A stretch of 64,000 nucleotides of DNA from NCBI GenBank assembly GCA_026400105.1, contig JAPLPQ010000083.1, forward strand, positions 1 through 64,000. The letters are read 5' to 3'. This document shows, piece by piece, positions 39,649 to 50,001 of this stretch. Numbering within the stretch: position 1 is the first letter of the stretch; each line of letters opens with the position of its first letter. The notes beneath the pieces are model-generated. The model had not been told where the DNA came from and did no database searches. It saw only the letters and a list, made by a program, of their open reading frames with translations. Position numbers and translations under genes: made by a program. This stretch comes from Burkholderiales bacterium. GTDB lineage: Bacteria > Pseudomonadota > Gammaproteobacteria > Burkholderiales > Burkholderiaceae_C.

Positions 39649-40824
39649 TCAGCGGATCACTGCCAGCTGGGCGCGGGCACCGCTCCTGAAGGTGTAGAGG
39701 GTCAGCGCGGCATTCTTGCGGCCGCCTTGTTCGTCGAACTCCACCTTGCCGGAGGCGCCCTGGTACTGGATCGCCTTCAGCGCCGGCAGGTACTGCGCGG
39801 GCTCGGCGGAGCCGGCGGTCTGCATGGCCTGTGCCAGCAGCTTGACGCCGTCGTAGGCGTAGGCCGCATAGGCCTGCACGTCGACCTGGTACCTGGCCTT
39901 GAAGGCAGCGCGGAACTTGTTGTTGTCGCCGATTTCAGCGCCGTCGACGCCGCCGGCTTCGACGCAGTAGACCTGATCGTCGCCCAGGGCTTCGGCCGAG
40001 AGCTTGATCATCTCGGCGGTGCACAGGCCATCGCCGCCGACCAGCTTGGCCTGGATGCCGAGCTGCTTCATCTGGCGCAGCATCGGGCCACCGGCGGAGT
40101 CCATGCCGCCGAAGAAGATCACGTCGGGCTGCTTGGCCTTGATCGTGGTCAGGATGGCCTTGAAGTCGGTCGCCTTGTCGTTGGTGAACTCATGGCCCAC
40201 CACCCGGGCGCCCGCGCCCGCAGCGGCTTTTTCGAACTCGCTTGCCAGGCCCTGGCCGTAGGCCGTGCGGTCGTCGATCACGGCCACGGTCTTGGCCTTG
40301 AGTGTCTCGACCGAGTAGCGACCCAGGGCGCCGCCCTGCTGGGTGTCGTCTGCCACCAGCCGGAAGGCGCCGGCGTAGCCCTGGCGGGTGATCTTGGGGT
40401 TGGTCGAGGAGGGGGTGATCTGCGGAATGCCGGCGGCGTTGTAGATCTGCGAAGCGGGCAGGGTGGTGCCCGAGGTCAGGTGGCCGATGACGCCCTTGAC
40501 CCCGGCGTCGACCAGTTTCTGCGCGGCGGCAGTGGCCTGCTTGGGATCGGCGGCATCGTCCTCGGGCAGCAGCTCGAACCTGGCGCTCTTGTCGCCGATC
40601 TTGATGCCGGCGGCGTTGAGCTCCTCGACCGCCAGGCGGGCGCCGTTCTCGTTGTCCTTGCCGAGGTGGGCGACCTGACCGCTGGTCGCGCCGACATGGC
40701 CGATCTTCACCACCAGCTGATCGGCGGTCGGTGCAGTGGCAGGGGCTGCAGCTTCTTCCTTCTTGCCGCAGGCCACCAAGGCCACGGCGGCGGCCAGGAC
40801 GGCCAGCTTCAGTTCAGTACGCAT
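39649..40824 (-). CDS. LivK-type branched-chain amino acid binding lipoprotein (copy 2)
   Basis: A 391-residue paralogue of the downstream gene with the same layout: signal MRTELKLAVLAAAVALVAC, charged CGKKEE after the lipid cysteine, and the binding-protein core GATSGQVAHLGKD through DGLCTAEMIKL. Differences cluster in the linker after the lipobox and around residues 300-310 and 320-330, near the rim of the cleft, so ligand preference may differ. The 97-base gap between the copies has no clear terminator, so cotranscription is likely. It is divergent from rplM. Confidence 0.92.
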   Translation of the reverse strand: MRTELKLAVLAAAVALVACGKKEEAAAPATAPTADQLVVKIGHVGATSGQVAHLGKDNENGARLAVEELNAAGIKIGDKSARFELLPEDDAADPKQATAAAQKLVDAGVKGVIGHLTSGTTLPASQIYNAAGIPQITPSSTNPKITRQGYAGAFRLVADDTQQGGALGRYSVETLKAKTVAVIDDRTAYGQGLASEFEKAAAGAGARVVGHEFTNDKATDFKAILTTIKAKQPDVIFFGGMDSAGGPMLRQMKQLGIQAKLVGGDGLCTAEMIKLSAEALGDDQVYCVEAGGVDGAEIGDNNKFRAAFKARYQVDVQAYAAYAYDGVKLLAQAMQTAGSAEPAQYLPALKAIQYQGASGKVEFDEQGGRKNAALTLYTFRSGARAQLAVIR

Positions 40825-40932
40825 AGCGATTGTCTTTCGATAAGGCGGGCCGCAACCCCGCGCCCACGCGGATGCTCGCGCCACGCTCGGGTGGTATGGC
40901 GATTGTATGTTCGGCGTGGCGCCAAGTCATGC

Positions 40933-40961
40933 TTGCCAGAGTCAGGCCCTCATCCTATAAT
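40933..40961 (+). promoter_or_regulatory. rplM-rpsI promoter
   Basis: TTGCCA (40933-40938), a 17-base spacer and TATAAT (40956-40961) form a near-consensus sigma-70 promoter. The leader of about 120 bases before rplM contains a small hairpin GCTTC/GAAGC at 41019-41035. I cannot say whether it is an autoregulatory site. Confidence 0.85.
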
Positions 40962-41086
40962 GGAGAGCTTCGCAGCGATTCCATGGGCTCCGCGGCGAAG
41001 TTCATCCCCACCTAAGAGGCTTCCTTCAGAGAAGCACCGACCGTGGAAAAGAGCCCGCCAAACCTCACTCTTTCAAAGAGAAACTT

Positions 41087-41521
41087 ATGCAAAAGACTAC
41101 TGTCAGCGCCAAGCCCGCTGAGGTTGTGCACGAGTGGTTTGTGGTTGACGCCACCGATAAGGTGCTCGGACGTGTCGCCAGCGAAGTGGCACTCCGTCTG
41201 CGCGGCAAGCACAAAGCCATTTATACCCCTCACGTTGACACCGGCGACTTCATCGTTGTCGTCAACGCCGCCAAGCTGAAGGTCACGGGCACCAAGGCCC
41301 TGAACAAGGTGTACTACCGTCACTCGGGTTTCCCGGGCGGTATCTACGGCACCAACTTCCGTGATCTGCAAGCCAAGCATCCCGGCCGCGTGCTGGAAAA
41401 GGCCGTCAAGGGCATGCTGCCCAAGGGCCCGCTCGGCTACGCCATGATCAAGAAGCTCAAGGTGTACGGTGGTGCAGAGCACCCGCACACTGCCCAGCAA
41501 CCCAAAGTGTTGGACATCTAA
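41087..41521 (+). CDS. rplM: Ribosomal protein L13 (uL13)
   Basis: A 144-residue large-subunit protein. [34 protein letters not shown] and [20 protein letters not shown] are the standard L13 blocks. It is followed 9 bases later by rpsI in the universal rplM-rpsI operon. The non-GC-saturated codon choice (for example GTT, GCC, CGT) fits a highly expressed gene. Confidence 0.98.
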   Translation: MQKTTVSAKPAEVVHEWFVVDATDKVLGRVASEVALRLRGKHKAIYTPHVDTGDFIVVVNAAKLKVTGTKALNKVYYRHSGFPGGIYGTNFRDLQAKHPGRVLEKAVKGMLPKGPLGYAMIKKLKVYGGAEHPHTAQQPKVLDI

Positions 41522-41530
41522 GGAGCTGCC

Positions 41531-41923
41531 ATGATTGGTGATTGGAACAATGGCACCGGCCGTCGCAAATCCAGCGTCGCCCGCGTGTTTATGAAAAAAG
41601 GCTCTGGCAAGATCACGGTCAACGGCAAGGACATCGAAGATTTCTTCGGTCGCCAAACCTCGATCATGATCGCCAAGCAGCCGCTGGCCCTGACTGAAAA
41701 CCTGGAATTCTTCGACGTGCAAGTCAACGTGCACGGCGGCGGCGAATCCGGCCAGGCAGGCGCTGTGCGTCACGGCATCACCCGCGCCCTGATCGACTAC
41801 GATGCGGCTCTCAAGCCCGCACTGAGCGCCGCTGGTTTCGTGACCCGCGATGCCCGTGAAGTCGAGCGTAAGAAGGTCGGTCTGCGTTCCGCACGCCGCG
41901 CCAAGCAGTTCAGCAAGCGTTAA
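41531..41923 (+). CDS. rpsI: Ribosomal protein S9 (uS9)
   Basis: A 130-residue small-subunit protein with [18 protein letters not shown] at the start and the invariant C-terminal tail [17 protein letters not shown], whose last Arg reaches the P-site tRNA. It is preceded by an AAGGAG ribosome-binding site and followed by a terminator. Confidence 0.98.
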   Translation: MIGDWNNGTGRRKSSVARVFMKKGSGKITVNGKDIEDFFGRQTSIMIAKQPLALTENLEFFDVQVNVHGGGESGQAGAVRHGITRALIDYDAALKPALSAAGFVTRDAREVERKKVGLRSARRAKQFSKR

Positions 41924-41947
41924 TTCGCCAGCCCTGCTGCAAGAAAG

Positions 41948-41983
41948 CCGCCTGCCAGCCCTGTGCTGGGGGGCGGTTTTTTT
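41948..41983 (+). terminator. Rho-independent terminator after rpsI
   Basis: A GC-rich imperfect stem (CCGCCTGCCAGC against GCTGGGGGGCGG) is followed by seven T. It closes the ribosomal protein operon. Confidence 0.85.
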
Positions 41984-42106
41984 ATGGGGATGGCCCGCCC
42001 GGCAAAGACCCTGTTGCCGGCCCGGTATCACTGGCCCTGTCGGCTGCTATTCCCGAGTTTTTTGCTATAGTATTCATCATTCTTCTGATTTCTAGGGTTG
42101 CACACC

Positions 42107-42472
42107 ATGAGCGAACAAGCCGTTGCCGTTGATACCGAAATGCCCGCCCCGCTGGTCTTCACCGACAGCGCCGCAATCAAGGTGGCCGACCTGATCGCCG
42201 AAGAGGGCAACCCCGACCTCAAGCTGCGCGTCTTCGTCCAGGGCGGCGGCTGCTCGGGCTTCCAGTACGGCTTCACCTTCGACGAGATCGTCAACGAGGA
42301 CGACACGGTGATGAGCAAGAACGGCGTCTCGCTGCTGATCGACGCCATGAGCTATCAGTACCTGGTCGGTGCCGAGATCGACTACAAGGAAGACCTGCAG
42401 GGCGCCCAGTTCGTGATCAAGAACCCGAACGCCAGCACCACCTGCGGTTGCGGCTCCAGCTTCAGCGTCTGA
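42107..42472 (+). CDS. erpA: Iron-sulfur cluster insertion protein ErpA
   Basis: A 121-residue A-type carrier that delivers Fe-S clusters to apoproteins, including those of isoprenoid synthesis. The three ligand cysteines are C49 ([11 protein letters not shown]) and C113/C115 (CGCGSSFSV). FDEIVNEDD and [16 protein letters not shown] match ErpA. ATG 42107 is used; a TTG nine bases upstream is also in frame. An AT-rich leader with TATAGT near 42066 may be its promoter. Confidence 0.94.
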   Translation: MSEQAVAVDTEMPAPLVFTDSAAIKVADLIAEEGNPDLKLRVFVQGGGCSGFQYGFTFDEIVNEDDTVMSKNGVSLLIDAMSYQYLVGAEIDYKEDLQGAQFVIKNPNASTTCGCGSSFSV

Positions 42473-42531
42473 AGCCTGCCGGGCTGGGCCCGGCTTGCTG
42501 ACTTGACGCGCGCGAGCGCCTCCCTTGCAAC

Positions 42532-42563
42532 AGCCCGCCGGCCTGATCGCCCGCGGGCTTTTG
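42532..42563 (+). terminator. Probable terminator between erpA and anmK
   Basis: A seven-base stem AGCCCGC/GCGGGCT around a GC-rich loop, followed by TTTT. It is placed between the converging erpA and anmK genes. Confidence 0.6.
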
Positions 42564-42578
42564 CCTTTGCGGCCCGCC

Positions 42579-43754
42579 TCAGGCCGGGTGGATGGCGCCC
42601 AGGATGCGCGGGCCGGCGGCGCCGGTGACCGCGCTCAGGTTACCCGGCAGCCCTTGCAGGGTCTGCCAGGCCAGCCAGGCAAAGGCCGCGGCCTCGACCA
42701 GGTCGACCGGCCAGCCGCGCTCGGCCGTCGTCAGCACCGGGCAGGGCGCCAGTTCGCGGCGCAGCACGGCCATCAGCGCGTCGTTGCAGGCGCCTCCGCC
42801 GCAGACCAGCAGTTCGGACAGGCTGGCTCCCTCGTCCCAGGGCAGCTCGCGCAGGGCCTGGGCAATGCTGCATGCGGTCAGCTCGACCAGCGTGGCTTGC
42901 ACATCGGCCGCTGCCAGGGCCTCGAAGCCCTGCAGCTGTCGCTGCAGCCAGTCGGCGTGGAACAGGTCGCGTCCGGTGCTCTTGATGCCCTGCAGCGCGA
43001 AATAGGGCTCGGCCAGCAGCTTGGCCAGCAGCGCCTTGTCGGCCCGGCCAGTCGCGCCCCAGGCGCCGCCACGGTCGTAGCCCGCCCCGGTATGGCGCGC
43101 GCACCAGAGGTCGAGCAGCATGTTGCCAGGGCCGGTGTCCAGGCCCAGCACGCGCCCGTCACCCGTCAAGGCCGTGACATTGGCGATGCCGCCGATGTTG
43201 ACGACCGCCACCGACGAGCCGGGCTGGCCGAACACCTCGCGATGAAAGGCCGGCACCAGTGGCGCACCCTGGCCGCCGGCGGCGATGTCGCGGCTGCGGA
43301 AGTCGGCGACCACGGCGATGCCGCTGAGCTCGGCCAGCAGGCTGGGCTGGTTGAGTTGCAGGGTGTAGGGTGGAAATTCGGGGTCTTGCGCATCGACCTG
43401 GCGTCCGCGCAGCCGGGCGCCGGGCGGATGGTGGCGCACGGTCTGGCCGTGGGCGCCGATCGCCTGGACTGCGCTGGCTGGGGTGCCGCTGGCGGCCAGC
43501 AGCGCCTGCACGACCTCGGCATAGACCTGCGTCAGCTGGTGCGCCGCGACCGCTGCGCGGTGCAGTTCATCCGGGCCGCTGGCATTGAGCGCGAGCAGTT
43601 CGTCGCGCAGCCCGGGCGGCAGCGGCAGGCCATGGCTGGCCAGCACGCGCGGCGGCTGCGCCGCGAAATCGACTAGCACGCCATCCACCCCGGCGAGCGA
43701 GGTGCCGGACATCAGGCCGATGTAGCAGGCCTTGCTCGCAGAGGGGCCGGACAA
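42579..43754 (-). CDS. anmK: Anhydro-N-acetylmuramic acid kinase
   Basis: AnmK phosphorylates and opens 1,6-anhydro-MurNAc released during wall turnover. The 391-residue protein has the ATP-site start YIGLMSGTS, IGAHGQTVRHHPPG, the catalytic Asp region ADFRSRDIAAGGQGAPLV, VNIGGIANVTAL and GPGNMLLDLW. One oddity: residue 21 is Ala (GTSLAGVD), where family members I know have Asp (GTSLDGxD). Overall length and all other blocks are normal. It sits three bases from an M23 peptidase gene on the same strand, a wall-turnover pairing. Confidence 0.93.
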   Translation of the reverse strand: MSGPSASKACYIGLMSGTSLAGVDGVLVDFAAQPPRVLASHGLPLPPGLRDELLALNASGPDELHRAAVAAHQLTQVYAEVVQALLAASGTPASAVQAIGAHGQTVRHHPPGARLRGRQVDAQDPEFPPYTLQLNQPSLLAELSGIAVVADFRSRDIAAGGQGAPLVPAFHREVFGQPGSSVAVVNIGGIANVTALTGDGRVLGLDTGPGNMLLDLWCARHTGAGYDRGGAWGATGRADKALLAKLLAEPYFALQGIKSTGRDLFHADWLQRQLQGFEALAAADVQATLVELTACSIAQALRELPWDEGASLSELLVCGGGACNDALMAVLRRELAPCPVLTTAERGWPVDLVEAAAFAWLAWQTLQGLPGNLSAVTGAAGPRILGAIHPA

Positions 43755-43757
43755 GGC

Positions 43758-45089
43758 TTACTCGGCGCTGGCTTGCACCACCGTCGCCGCGGCGTTGAGC
43801 TGTTGGCTGATCGCCTGGGCCTGGCGCTTGAACTCGCTCTTGGCGCTGGCGGTGACCGACGGGCTGCCGCCGTCGCGCGCCAGCGTCAACGGGTCCTGAT
43901 GCTGGTTGCGCACCAGGTATTCGAAGTGCAGGTGCGGCCCGGTCGAGGCGCCGGTGCTGCCGACGGCGCCGATCAGCGCACCTTGTGCGACCGACTGGCC
44001 ATTGCGCACGCCGATGCGGCTCAGGTGGGCGTAGGCGGTCGATTTCTGGTCGCTGTGCTGCACGACCACGAAGTTGCCGTAGCCGTTTTTCCAGCCGGCA
44101 TAGGTGACCTTGCCGTCGCCGACCGAGCGCACCGGGGTCCCGGTGGGGGCGGCGAAGTCCACGCCCAGATGAGGCTTCTCACGACCCGAGATCGGATGGA
44201 AGCGCATGCCGTAGCGGCTGCTGACGCGCGAAAACGCGAGCGGCGAAGCCAGGAGGGAGCGCTTGAGGCTCTGGCCGTTCGGCTTGTAGAAGGCGCCCTT
44301 GCTGCCGCTTTCCTGGAACCAGACCACCTGGTGCTTCTGGCCACGGTTGACGAATTCGGCCCCGAGCAACTGGCCGAAGCTCAGCACTTCGCCCTCGGCC
44401 TCGAAGGTTTCGTAGGCGACCTGGAAGCGGTCGCCTGGGGTCAGGTCACGGCGGAAGTCGATTTCGCTCGCGAATACATCGGCCAGCTGTTCCGCCACGC
44501 TGTCGGGCAGCTTGGCGGCATCGGTGGCTTCGAACAGGCTGCTGCGGATGGTCGCGCCGGCCAGTTGCACCTTGCGTTGCAGCGGGCCTATTTCCAGCTT
44601 GGACTGCAAGCCTTGCGCGCCGCGTTCGATCCGCAGCCGGCTGAATTCCTTGCCGTTCTTGGCCGGCCAGAGCACCCGGAGTTCGAGCAACTGGCCCTTG
44701 TCGCTGGTGCGCGTCGAGGCCAGCTTGCCCGCCGGCCCGTCGAGCAACAGCCGGCGCGTGACCGGGTCGCGCCCGAGGAAGGTCACGGCCTCGCTGTCGC
44801 TGACACCCAGTCGCTTGAGCAGGCTCTGGACCGAGTCGTTGCGCCTTGTCAGGTCGCTGTGGAACAGCTCGAAGCGGGCCGGCGCCTTGGCTTGCGCCAG
44901 CGGAGCGGTCAGCGCGGGCGTGACCGACTCGACCACCTGCTGGACTGGCAGGTCGGCGGCATCGGGTGCCAGTGGGGCCACCGCGACCGCGGTGACGCCG
45001 GTGCCCAGCAGCAGGGCGCCCAGCCCGGCCATCATTCGGCGCGGGTGGCGCTGCATGGCTTGCACCAGCAGTTCGAAACGTTGTTTCAT
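43758..45089 (-). CDS. M23-family murein metallopeptidase
   Basis: A 443-residue cell-wall endopeptidase of the MepM/DipM type. A basic N-terminus and one hydrophobic span (about residues 19-38, MMAGLGALLLGTGVTAVAVA) anchor or export it. An OapA/LysM-like middle region follows, then the catalytic LytM domain with zinc ligands in HLGVDFAAPTGTPV and TGPHLHFEYLV. ATG 45089 gives this start; the frame is open to 45212. It is divergent from tyrS and probably cotranscribed with anmK. No LytM residue is missing, so it should be active. Confidence 0.92.
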   Translation of the reverse strand: MKQRFELLVQAMQRHPRRMMAGLGALLLGTGVTAVAVAPLAPDAADLPVQQVVESVTPALTAPLAQAKAPARFELFHSDLTRRNDSVQSLLKRLGVSDSEAVTFLGRDPVTRRLLLDGPAGKLASTRTSDKGQLLELRVLWPAKNGKEFSRLRIERGAQGLQSKLEIGPLQRKVQLAGATIRSSLFEATDAAKLPDSVAEQLADVFASEIDFRRDLTPGDRFQVAYETFEAEGEVLSFGQLLGAEFVNRGQKHQVVWFQESGSKGAFYKPNGQSLKRSLLASPLAFSRVSSRYGMRFHPISGREKPHLGVDFAAPTGTPVRSVGDGKVTYAGWKNGYGNFVVVQHSDQKSTAYAHLSRIGVRNGQSVAQGALIGAVGSTGASTGPHLHFEYLVRNQHQDPLTLARDGGSPSVTASAKSEFKRQAQAISQQLNAAATVVQASAE

Positions 45090-45282
45090 CAAAAAGTAGA
45101 TCCGGTGGCAGCGGGCTGAATCCGGCCGCTGCGATAAGGGGAAAATTGGCCGCCAGTAACGCGGCGCAGACCGGGACGAGCAGCACCAGCCTAAAGGCCA
45201 GAGGCGCGCCAACTAAAATCCCGGTTTGAGACATCTGTCTATTTTACCCAGGCCACAGAAAGCCGCAACTGGAAAAAACCTT

Positions 45283-46548
45283 ATGAATGAACAAGTTGAG
45301 TCCGGGAAAGACGCAGATTTGATAACTGGCAAGGCCGCGCCTGTGCTGTCCGATCGCGTCCAGCACGCGCTGGCCGTGACCCGGCGCGGCTGCGAGGAGC
45401 TGATTCCCGAGGCGGACTGGATCAAGAAGCTGGTCAAGAGCGAGGCCAGCGGCCAGCCGCTGCGCATCAAGCTCGGCCTGGACCCGACCGCGCCCGACAT
45501 CCACATCGGCCATACCGTAGTGCTCAACAAGATGCGCCAGTTGCAGGACCTCGGGCATCAGGTGATCTTCCTGATCGGCGACTTCACGAGCTTGATCGGC
45601 GACCCGTCGGGCCGCAACAGCACGCGTCCGCCGCTGACACCCGAGCAGATCAAGCTCAATGCCGAGACCTACTACAAGCAGGCCAGCCTGGTGCTCGACC
45701 CCGCCCGCACCGAGATCCGCTACAACAGCGAATGGTGCCTGCCGCTGGGCTCGATGGGCATGATCCAGCTCTCGGCCAAGTACACGGTCGCGCGCATGAT
45801 GGAGCGCAACGACTTCCACGACCGTTTCAAGGCCGGCACGCCGATCTCGGTGCACGAGTTCCTCTATCCGCTGATGCAGGGCTACGACTCGGTCGCGCTG
45901 AAATCCGACCTCGAGCTCGGCGGCACCGACCAGAAGTTCAACCTGCTGATGGGCCGTCACCTGCAGGCCGAGTATGGCCAGGAGCCGCAGTGCATCCTGA
46001 CCATGCCGCTGCTCGAGGGCCTGGACGGCGTCGACAAGATGTCGAAGTCGAAGAACAACTACATCGGCATCACCGAGCCGGCCAACTCGATGTTCGCCAA
46101 GGTGCTGTCGATCTCCGATGTGCTGATGTGGAAGTGGTACACCCTGCTGTCGTTCCGCAGCGAGGCCGAGATCGCCGCGCTCAAGGCCGCGATCGCCCAG
46201 GGTGCCAACCCCAAGGAAGCCAAGGTCGCGCTGGCCAAGGAGATCACCGCGCGCTTCCACAGCGCGGCGGCCGCCGATGCGGCCGAGCAGGACTTCATCA
46301 ACCGCAGCAAGGGCGGCGTGCCGGACGAGATTCCCGAGGTTGCGCTGTCGGGCGCGCCGCTGGGCATCGGTGCGCTGCTGAAGTCGGCCGGACTGGCACC
46401 CTCGACCAGCGAGGCGAACCGCCTGATCGACGGCGGCGGCGTGCGCGTTGAAGGCTCGGTAGTCAGCGACAAGGGCCTCAAGCTCGAGGCCGGTACCTTC
46501 GTGGTCCAGGTCGGCAAGCGCAAGTTCGCGCGCGTGACGCTGGCATGA
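45283..46548 (+). CDS. tyrS: Tyrosyl-tRNA synthetase
   Basis: A class I synthetase of 421 residues with the HIGH motif in [17 protein letters not shown] and KMSKS in [13 protein letters not shown], plus a C-terminal S4 RNA-binding domain (about 355-421, [11 protein letters not shown]). The form with a long N-terminal extension before the HIGH motif is the TyrS type common in beta/gammaproteobacteria. ATG 45283 is chosen. The stop overlaps dtd by four bases. Confidence 0.96.
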   Translation: MNEQVESGKDADLITGKAAPVLSDRVQHALAVTRRGCEELIPEADWIKKLVKSEASGQPLRIKLGLDPTAPDIHIGHTVVLNKMRQLQDLGHQVIFLIGDFTSLIGDPSGRNSTRPPLTPEQIKLNAETYYKQASLVLDPARTEIRYNSEWCLPLGSMGMIQLSAKYTVARMMERNDFHDRFKAGTPISVHEFLYPLMQGYDSVALKSDLELGGTDQKFNLLMGRHLQAEYGQEPQCILTMPLLEGLDGVDKMSKSKNNYIGITEPANSMFAKVLSISDVLMWKWYTLLSFRSEAEIAALKAAIAQGANPKEAKVALAKEITARFHSAAAADAAEQDFINRSKGGVPDEIPEVALSGAPLGIGALLKSAGLAPSTSEANRLIDGGGVRVEGSVVSDKGLKLEAGTFVVQVGKRKFARVTLA

Positions 46549-46988
46549 AGGCGGTCCTGCAGCGCGTCAGCGAAGCCCGGGTCACGGTCGAGGGCGAAGT
46601 CATCGGCGAAATCGGGCCGGGCCTGCTGGTGCTGCTGTGCGCCGAGCGCGGCGACACCGAGGCGGTGGCCGACAAGCTGCTGGCGAAGATGCTCAAGCTG
46701 CGCATCTTTGCCGACGAGGCCGGCAAGATGAACCGCAGCCTGCAGGACATCGGCGGCGGCCTGCTGCTGGTGAGCCAGTTCACGCTGGCGGCCGATACCT
46801 CGGGCGGCAACCGGCCCAGCTTCGGCCAGGCCGCCGCGCCCGACGAGGGCCGCCGGCTCTACGACTATGTTGTCGCGCAGGCACGCGCCGCTCACCCAGT
46901 GGTGCAGACCGGGCGCTTCGCGGCCGACATGCAGGTGCAACTGGTCAACGACGGTCCGGTCACGATCCCGATGCAGATGAGCGCCTGA
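46545..46988 (+). CDS. dtd: D-aminoacyl-tRNA deacylase
   Basis: A 147-residue proofreading enzyme that frees D-amino acids and glycine from mischarged tRNA, notably D-Tyr-tRNA. Both signature motifs are present: [17 protein letters not shown] and [10 protein letters not shown]. Translational coupling to tyrS (ATGA overlap) fits its role of correcting tyrosyl-tRNA charging. Confidence 0.96.
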   Translation: MKAVLQRVSEARVTVEGEVIGEIGPGLLVLLCAERGDTEAVADKLLAKMLKLRIFADEAGKMNRSLQDIGGGLLLVSQFTLAADTSGGNRPSFGQAAAPDEGRRLYDYVVAQARAAHPVVQTGRFAADMQVQLVNDGPVTIPMQMSA

Positions 46989-46992
46989 GCCG

Positions 46993-47760
46993 ATGCACGA
47001 GTCGAGTCACCGCCCCGAATCCGGTTCCGGCCAGGGCCAGTTACCGCCATCCACTGCCGGCGCGGCGCTGTTTTCCGGCCTGAGCCAGCACGGCCTGAAC
47101 CTGCAGGCGGTGTTCGACCTGGCCGATCTGCCGCCCGAGGTGCTGGCGACGCTGGGCCTGGACGGGGCAGGGCGCTCGCGCTTTCGTCAGCTGATCCTGA
47201 TCGGTCACCTCGGGCGCGATTTCTGGGCCGCGCTGCAGCGACGCGGGATGCATGGCGCGCATCCGGTGGACCAGTTCGTGACCGAGCGCGTCGCGGCCTG
47301 GATGGCGGAGGCGCTGCCGGACCATCAATGGCAGCAGGTCTTTCCCGGCCCGGCACCGGTCGGGCTGCAGCGGCTGGGCGCGCTGGCGGGCTGGCACCAG
47401 GCCTCGCCGTTCTGGGTCGGTGTCGATGCCGAGTGGGGCAGCTGGTTCGCCTATCGCGCCGTCCTGCTGGCCGATACCACGCTGCCCGTCACGCCCAGGC
47501 GCGAGGCCGGATCGCCCTGCGCCAGTTGCGTGGACAAGCCCTGCCTCGGCGCCTGTCCGGCCGGTGCGCTGGCGTCCGAGCCGGGCGGCCCCTGGCGGCT
47601 GCAGGCCTGCCTGGACTGGCGCAAGCAGCCTGGTTCGTCCTGCCTGGACCGTTGCCTGGCGCGCAACGCCTGTCCGGTCGGCGAGCGCTACCGCTATGCC
47701 GACCAGCAGATCGCCTATCACTACCTGCACTCGATGCATTTCATCCGCCAGCATTGCTGA
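46993..47760 (+). CDS. Ferredoxin-like 4Fe-4S protein of unknown role
   Basis: A 255-residue protein with two four-cysteine cluster motifs near the C-terminus: CASCVDKPCLGACP and CLDRCLARNACP, with the spacing of paired 4Fe-4S clusters as in QueG-like reductases. It lacks the recognisable cobalamin-binding N-terminal part of QueG and is shorter. The N-terminal 160 residues include HLGRDFWAALQRRG and may bind a partner or substrate. It follows dtd by four bases and so belongs to the tyrS transcription unit. The exact function is unknown to me. Confidence 0.75.
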   Translation: MHESSHRPESGSGQGQLPPSTAGAALFSGLSQHGLNLQAVFDLADLPPEVLATLGLDGAGRSRFRQLILIGHLGRDFWAALQRRGMHGAHPVDQFVTERVAAWMAEALPDHQWQQVFPGPAPVGLQRLGALAGWHQASPFWVGVDAEWGSWFAYRAVLLADTTLPVTPRREAGSPCASCVDKPCLGACPAGALASEPGGPWRLQACLDWRKQPGSSCLDRCLARNACPVGERYRYADQQIAYHYLHSMHFIRQHC

Positions 47761-47777
47761 GGAGTTGCACGCTCCAT

Positions 47778-47841
47778 GGCCGGGGTGACGCCGGGCTCCT
47801 CATGCTGCAAGCAGAAATCGTCGCCCGGCGCCACCCCGGCC
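47778..47841. repeat. Hairpin repeat element, copy 1
   Basis: A 64-base near-perfect palindrome. Outer arms GGCCGGGGTG/CACCCCGGCC and inner arms CGCCGGGC/GCCCGGCG are separated by one mismatch. They enclose a conserved 26-base loop with CATGCTGCAAGCAG and AAATCG. It lies between the 4Fe-4S gene and dbpA. No T-run follows, so it is not a classical terminator. Confidence 0.85.
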
Positions 47842-47855
47842 CTGTCGCTTCGGGC

Positions 47856-47905
47856 GTGGCACCAGGCTCCTGATGCCGCGAGCAGAAATCGCCGCCCAGC
47901 GCTCC
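47856..47905. repeat. Hairpin repeat element, copy 2 (degenerate)
   Basis: The core GGCTCCTGATGCCGCGAGCA (47865 onward) and AGAAATCGCCGCCCAGCGC match copies 1 and 3 with a few changes. It starts 71 bases after the same point in copy 1, and both are followed by CCCCGGCCCTGTCGCT, so copies 1 and 2 form a short tandem duplication. The stem is weakened. Confidence 0.7.
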
Positions 47906-47948
47906 CCCGGCCCTGTCGCTATCGGGCCGCCGCGCCGATAATCGCGCG

Positions 47949-49352
<1,404 letters not shown>

Positions 49353-49391
49353 GCCACTGGCTTGCTGCCGGAGCTTGGTTGGGCGCTCGCT

Positions 49392-49465
49392 GCCGGGGCG
49401 AGGGCCGCGCCGGGCTCCTCATGCTGCGAGCAGAAATCGTCGCCCGGCGCAGCCCTCGCCCCGGC
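49392..49465. repeat. Hairpin repeat element, copy 3
   Basis: A 74-base palindrome. Outer arms GCCGGGGCGAGGGC/GCCCTCGCCCCGGC are perfect, and inner arms CGCCGGGC/GCCCGGCG are identical to copy 1. The 38-base core from the inner arm on differs from copy 1 by one base (A to G in the loop), while the outer arms differ on both sides in a way that keeps pairing. It lies between the converging dbpA and ybeY genes. Confidence 0.85.
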
Positions 49466-49541
49466 TGCTGCCTGGCGATCGCCAGTATGGCTGTCTGGTG
49501 ACGTGGTGCGCTAGCTCTGGCCTGGCTCTTGCGAGCCAGTG

Positions 49542-50000
49542 TCACTCGGCGTAGGGGTTCGGGAAGCCCAGGCCTGCCAGGATCTCGATCTCGTAGGCCT
49601 CCATCTCCTCGGCATCCTGTTCGCTGGTCTCGTGGTCCCAGCCCTGGGCGTGCAGCGCGCCGTGCACCAGCAGGTGGGCGTAATGCTGTTGCAGCGTCTT
49701 GCCCTGCTCGGCCGCTTCGCGCGCGACCACCGGCGCGCACAGCACCAGGTCGGCCATCACGACCGGCTCCTGCGCGTAGTCGAAGGTCAGCACATTGGTC
49801 GCGTAGTCCTTTTGCCGGTAGTCGCGGTTCAGGCTCTGGCCTTCCTCGGCATCGACGATGCGCACGGTGATTTCGCCGTCGTCGGCCAGCGCGTGGCGCA
49901 GCCAGCGCATGACTTTCTGGCGCGGCAGCGCGGCGCGGTGTTCGGCCACGCCGTCGAAGCGGGCGAATTGCAGGGAGAGGGTCAGGTCGGGCAGGGCCAT
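49542..50000 (-). CDS. ybeY: Endoribonuclease / rRNA maturation factor YbeY
   Basis: A 152-residue metal-dependent RNase for 16S rRNA 3'-end processing and ribosome quality control. The zinc motif [12 protein letters not shown] has the three conserved histidines, and [17 protein letters not shown] precedes it. ATG 50000 is chosen; the upstream frame to 50033 overlaps phoH. It is one base from the phoH stop, the usual phoH-ybeY pair. Confidence 0.95.
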   Translation of the reverse strand: MALPDLTLSLQFARFDGVAEHRAALPRQKVMRWLRHALADDGEITVRIVDAEEGQSLNRDYRQKDYATNVLTFDYAQEPVVMADLVLCAPVVAREAAEQGKTLQQHYAHLLVHGALHAQGWDHETSEQDAEEMEAYEIEILAGLGFPNPYAE

Positions 50001-50001
50001 G

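Noticed and set aside
40962..41086. Possible L13 autoregulatory leader before rplM
   Set aside because: Only a five-base hairpin (GCTTC/GAAGC) and weak pairing were found, with no match to a known ribosomal leader that I could defend.
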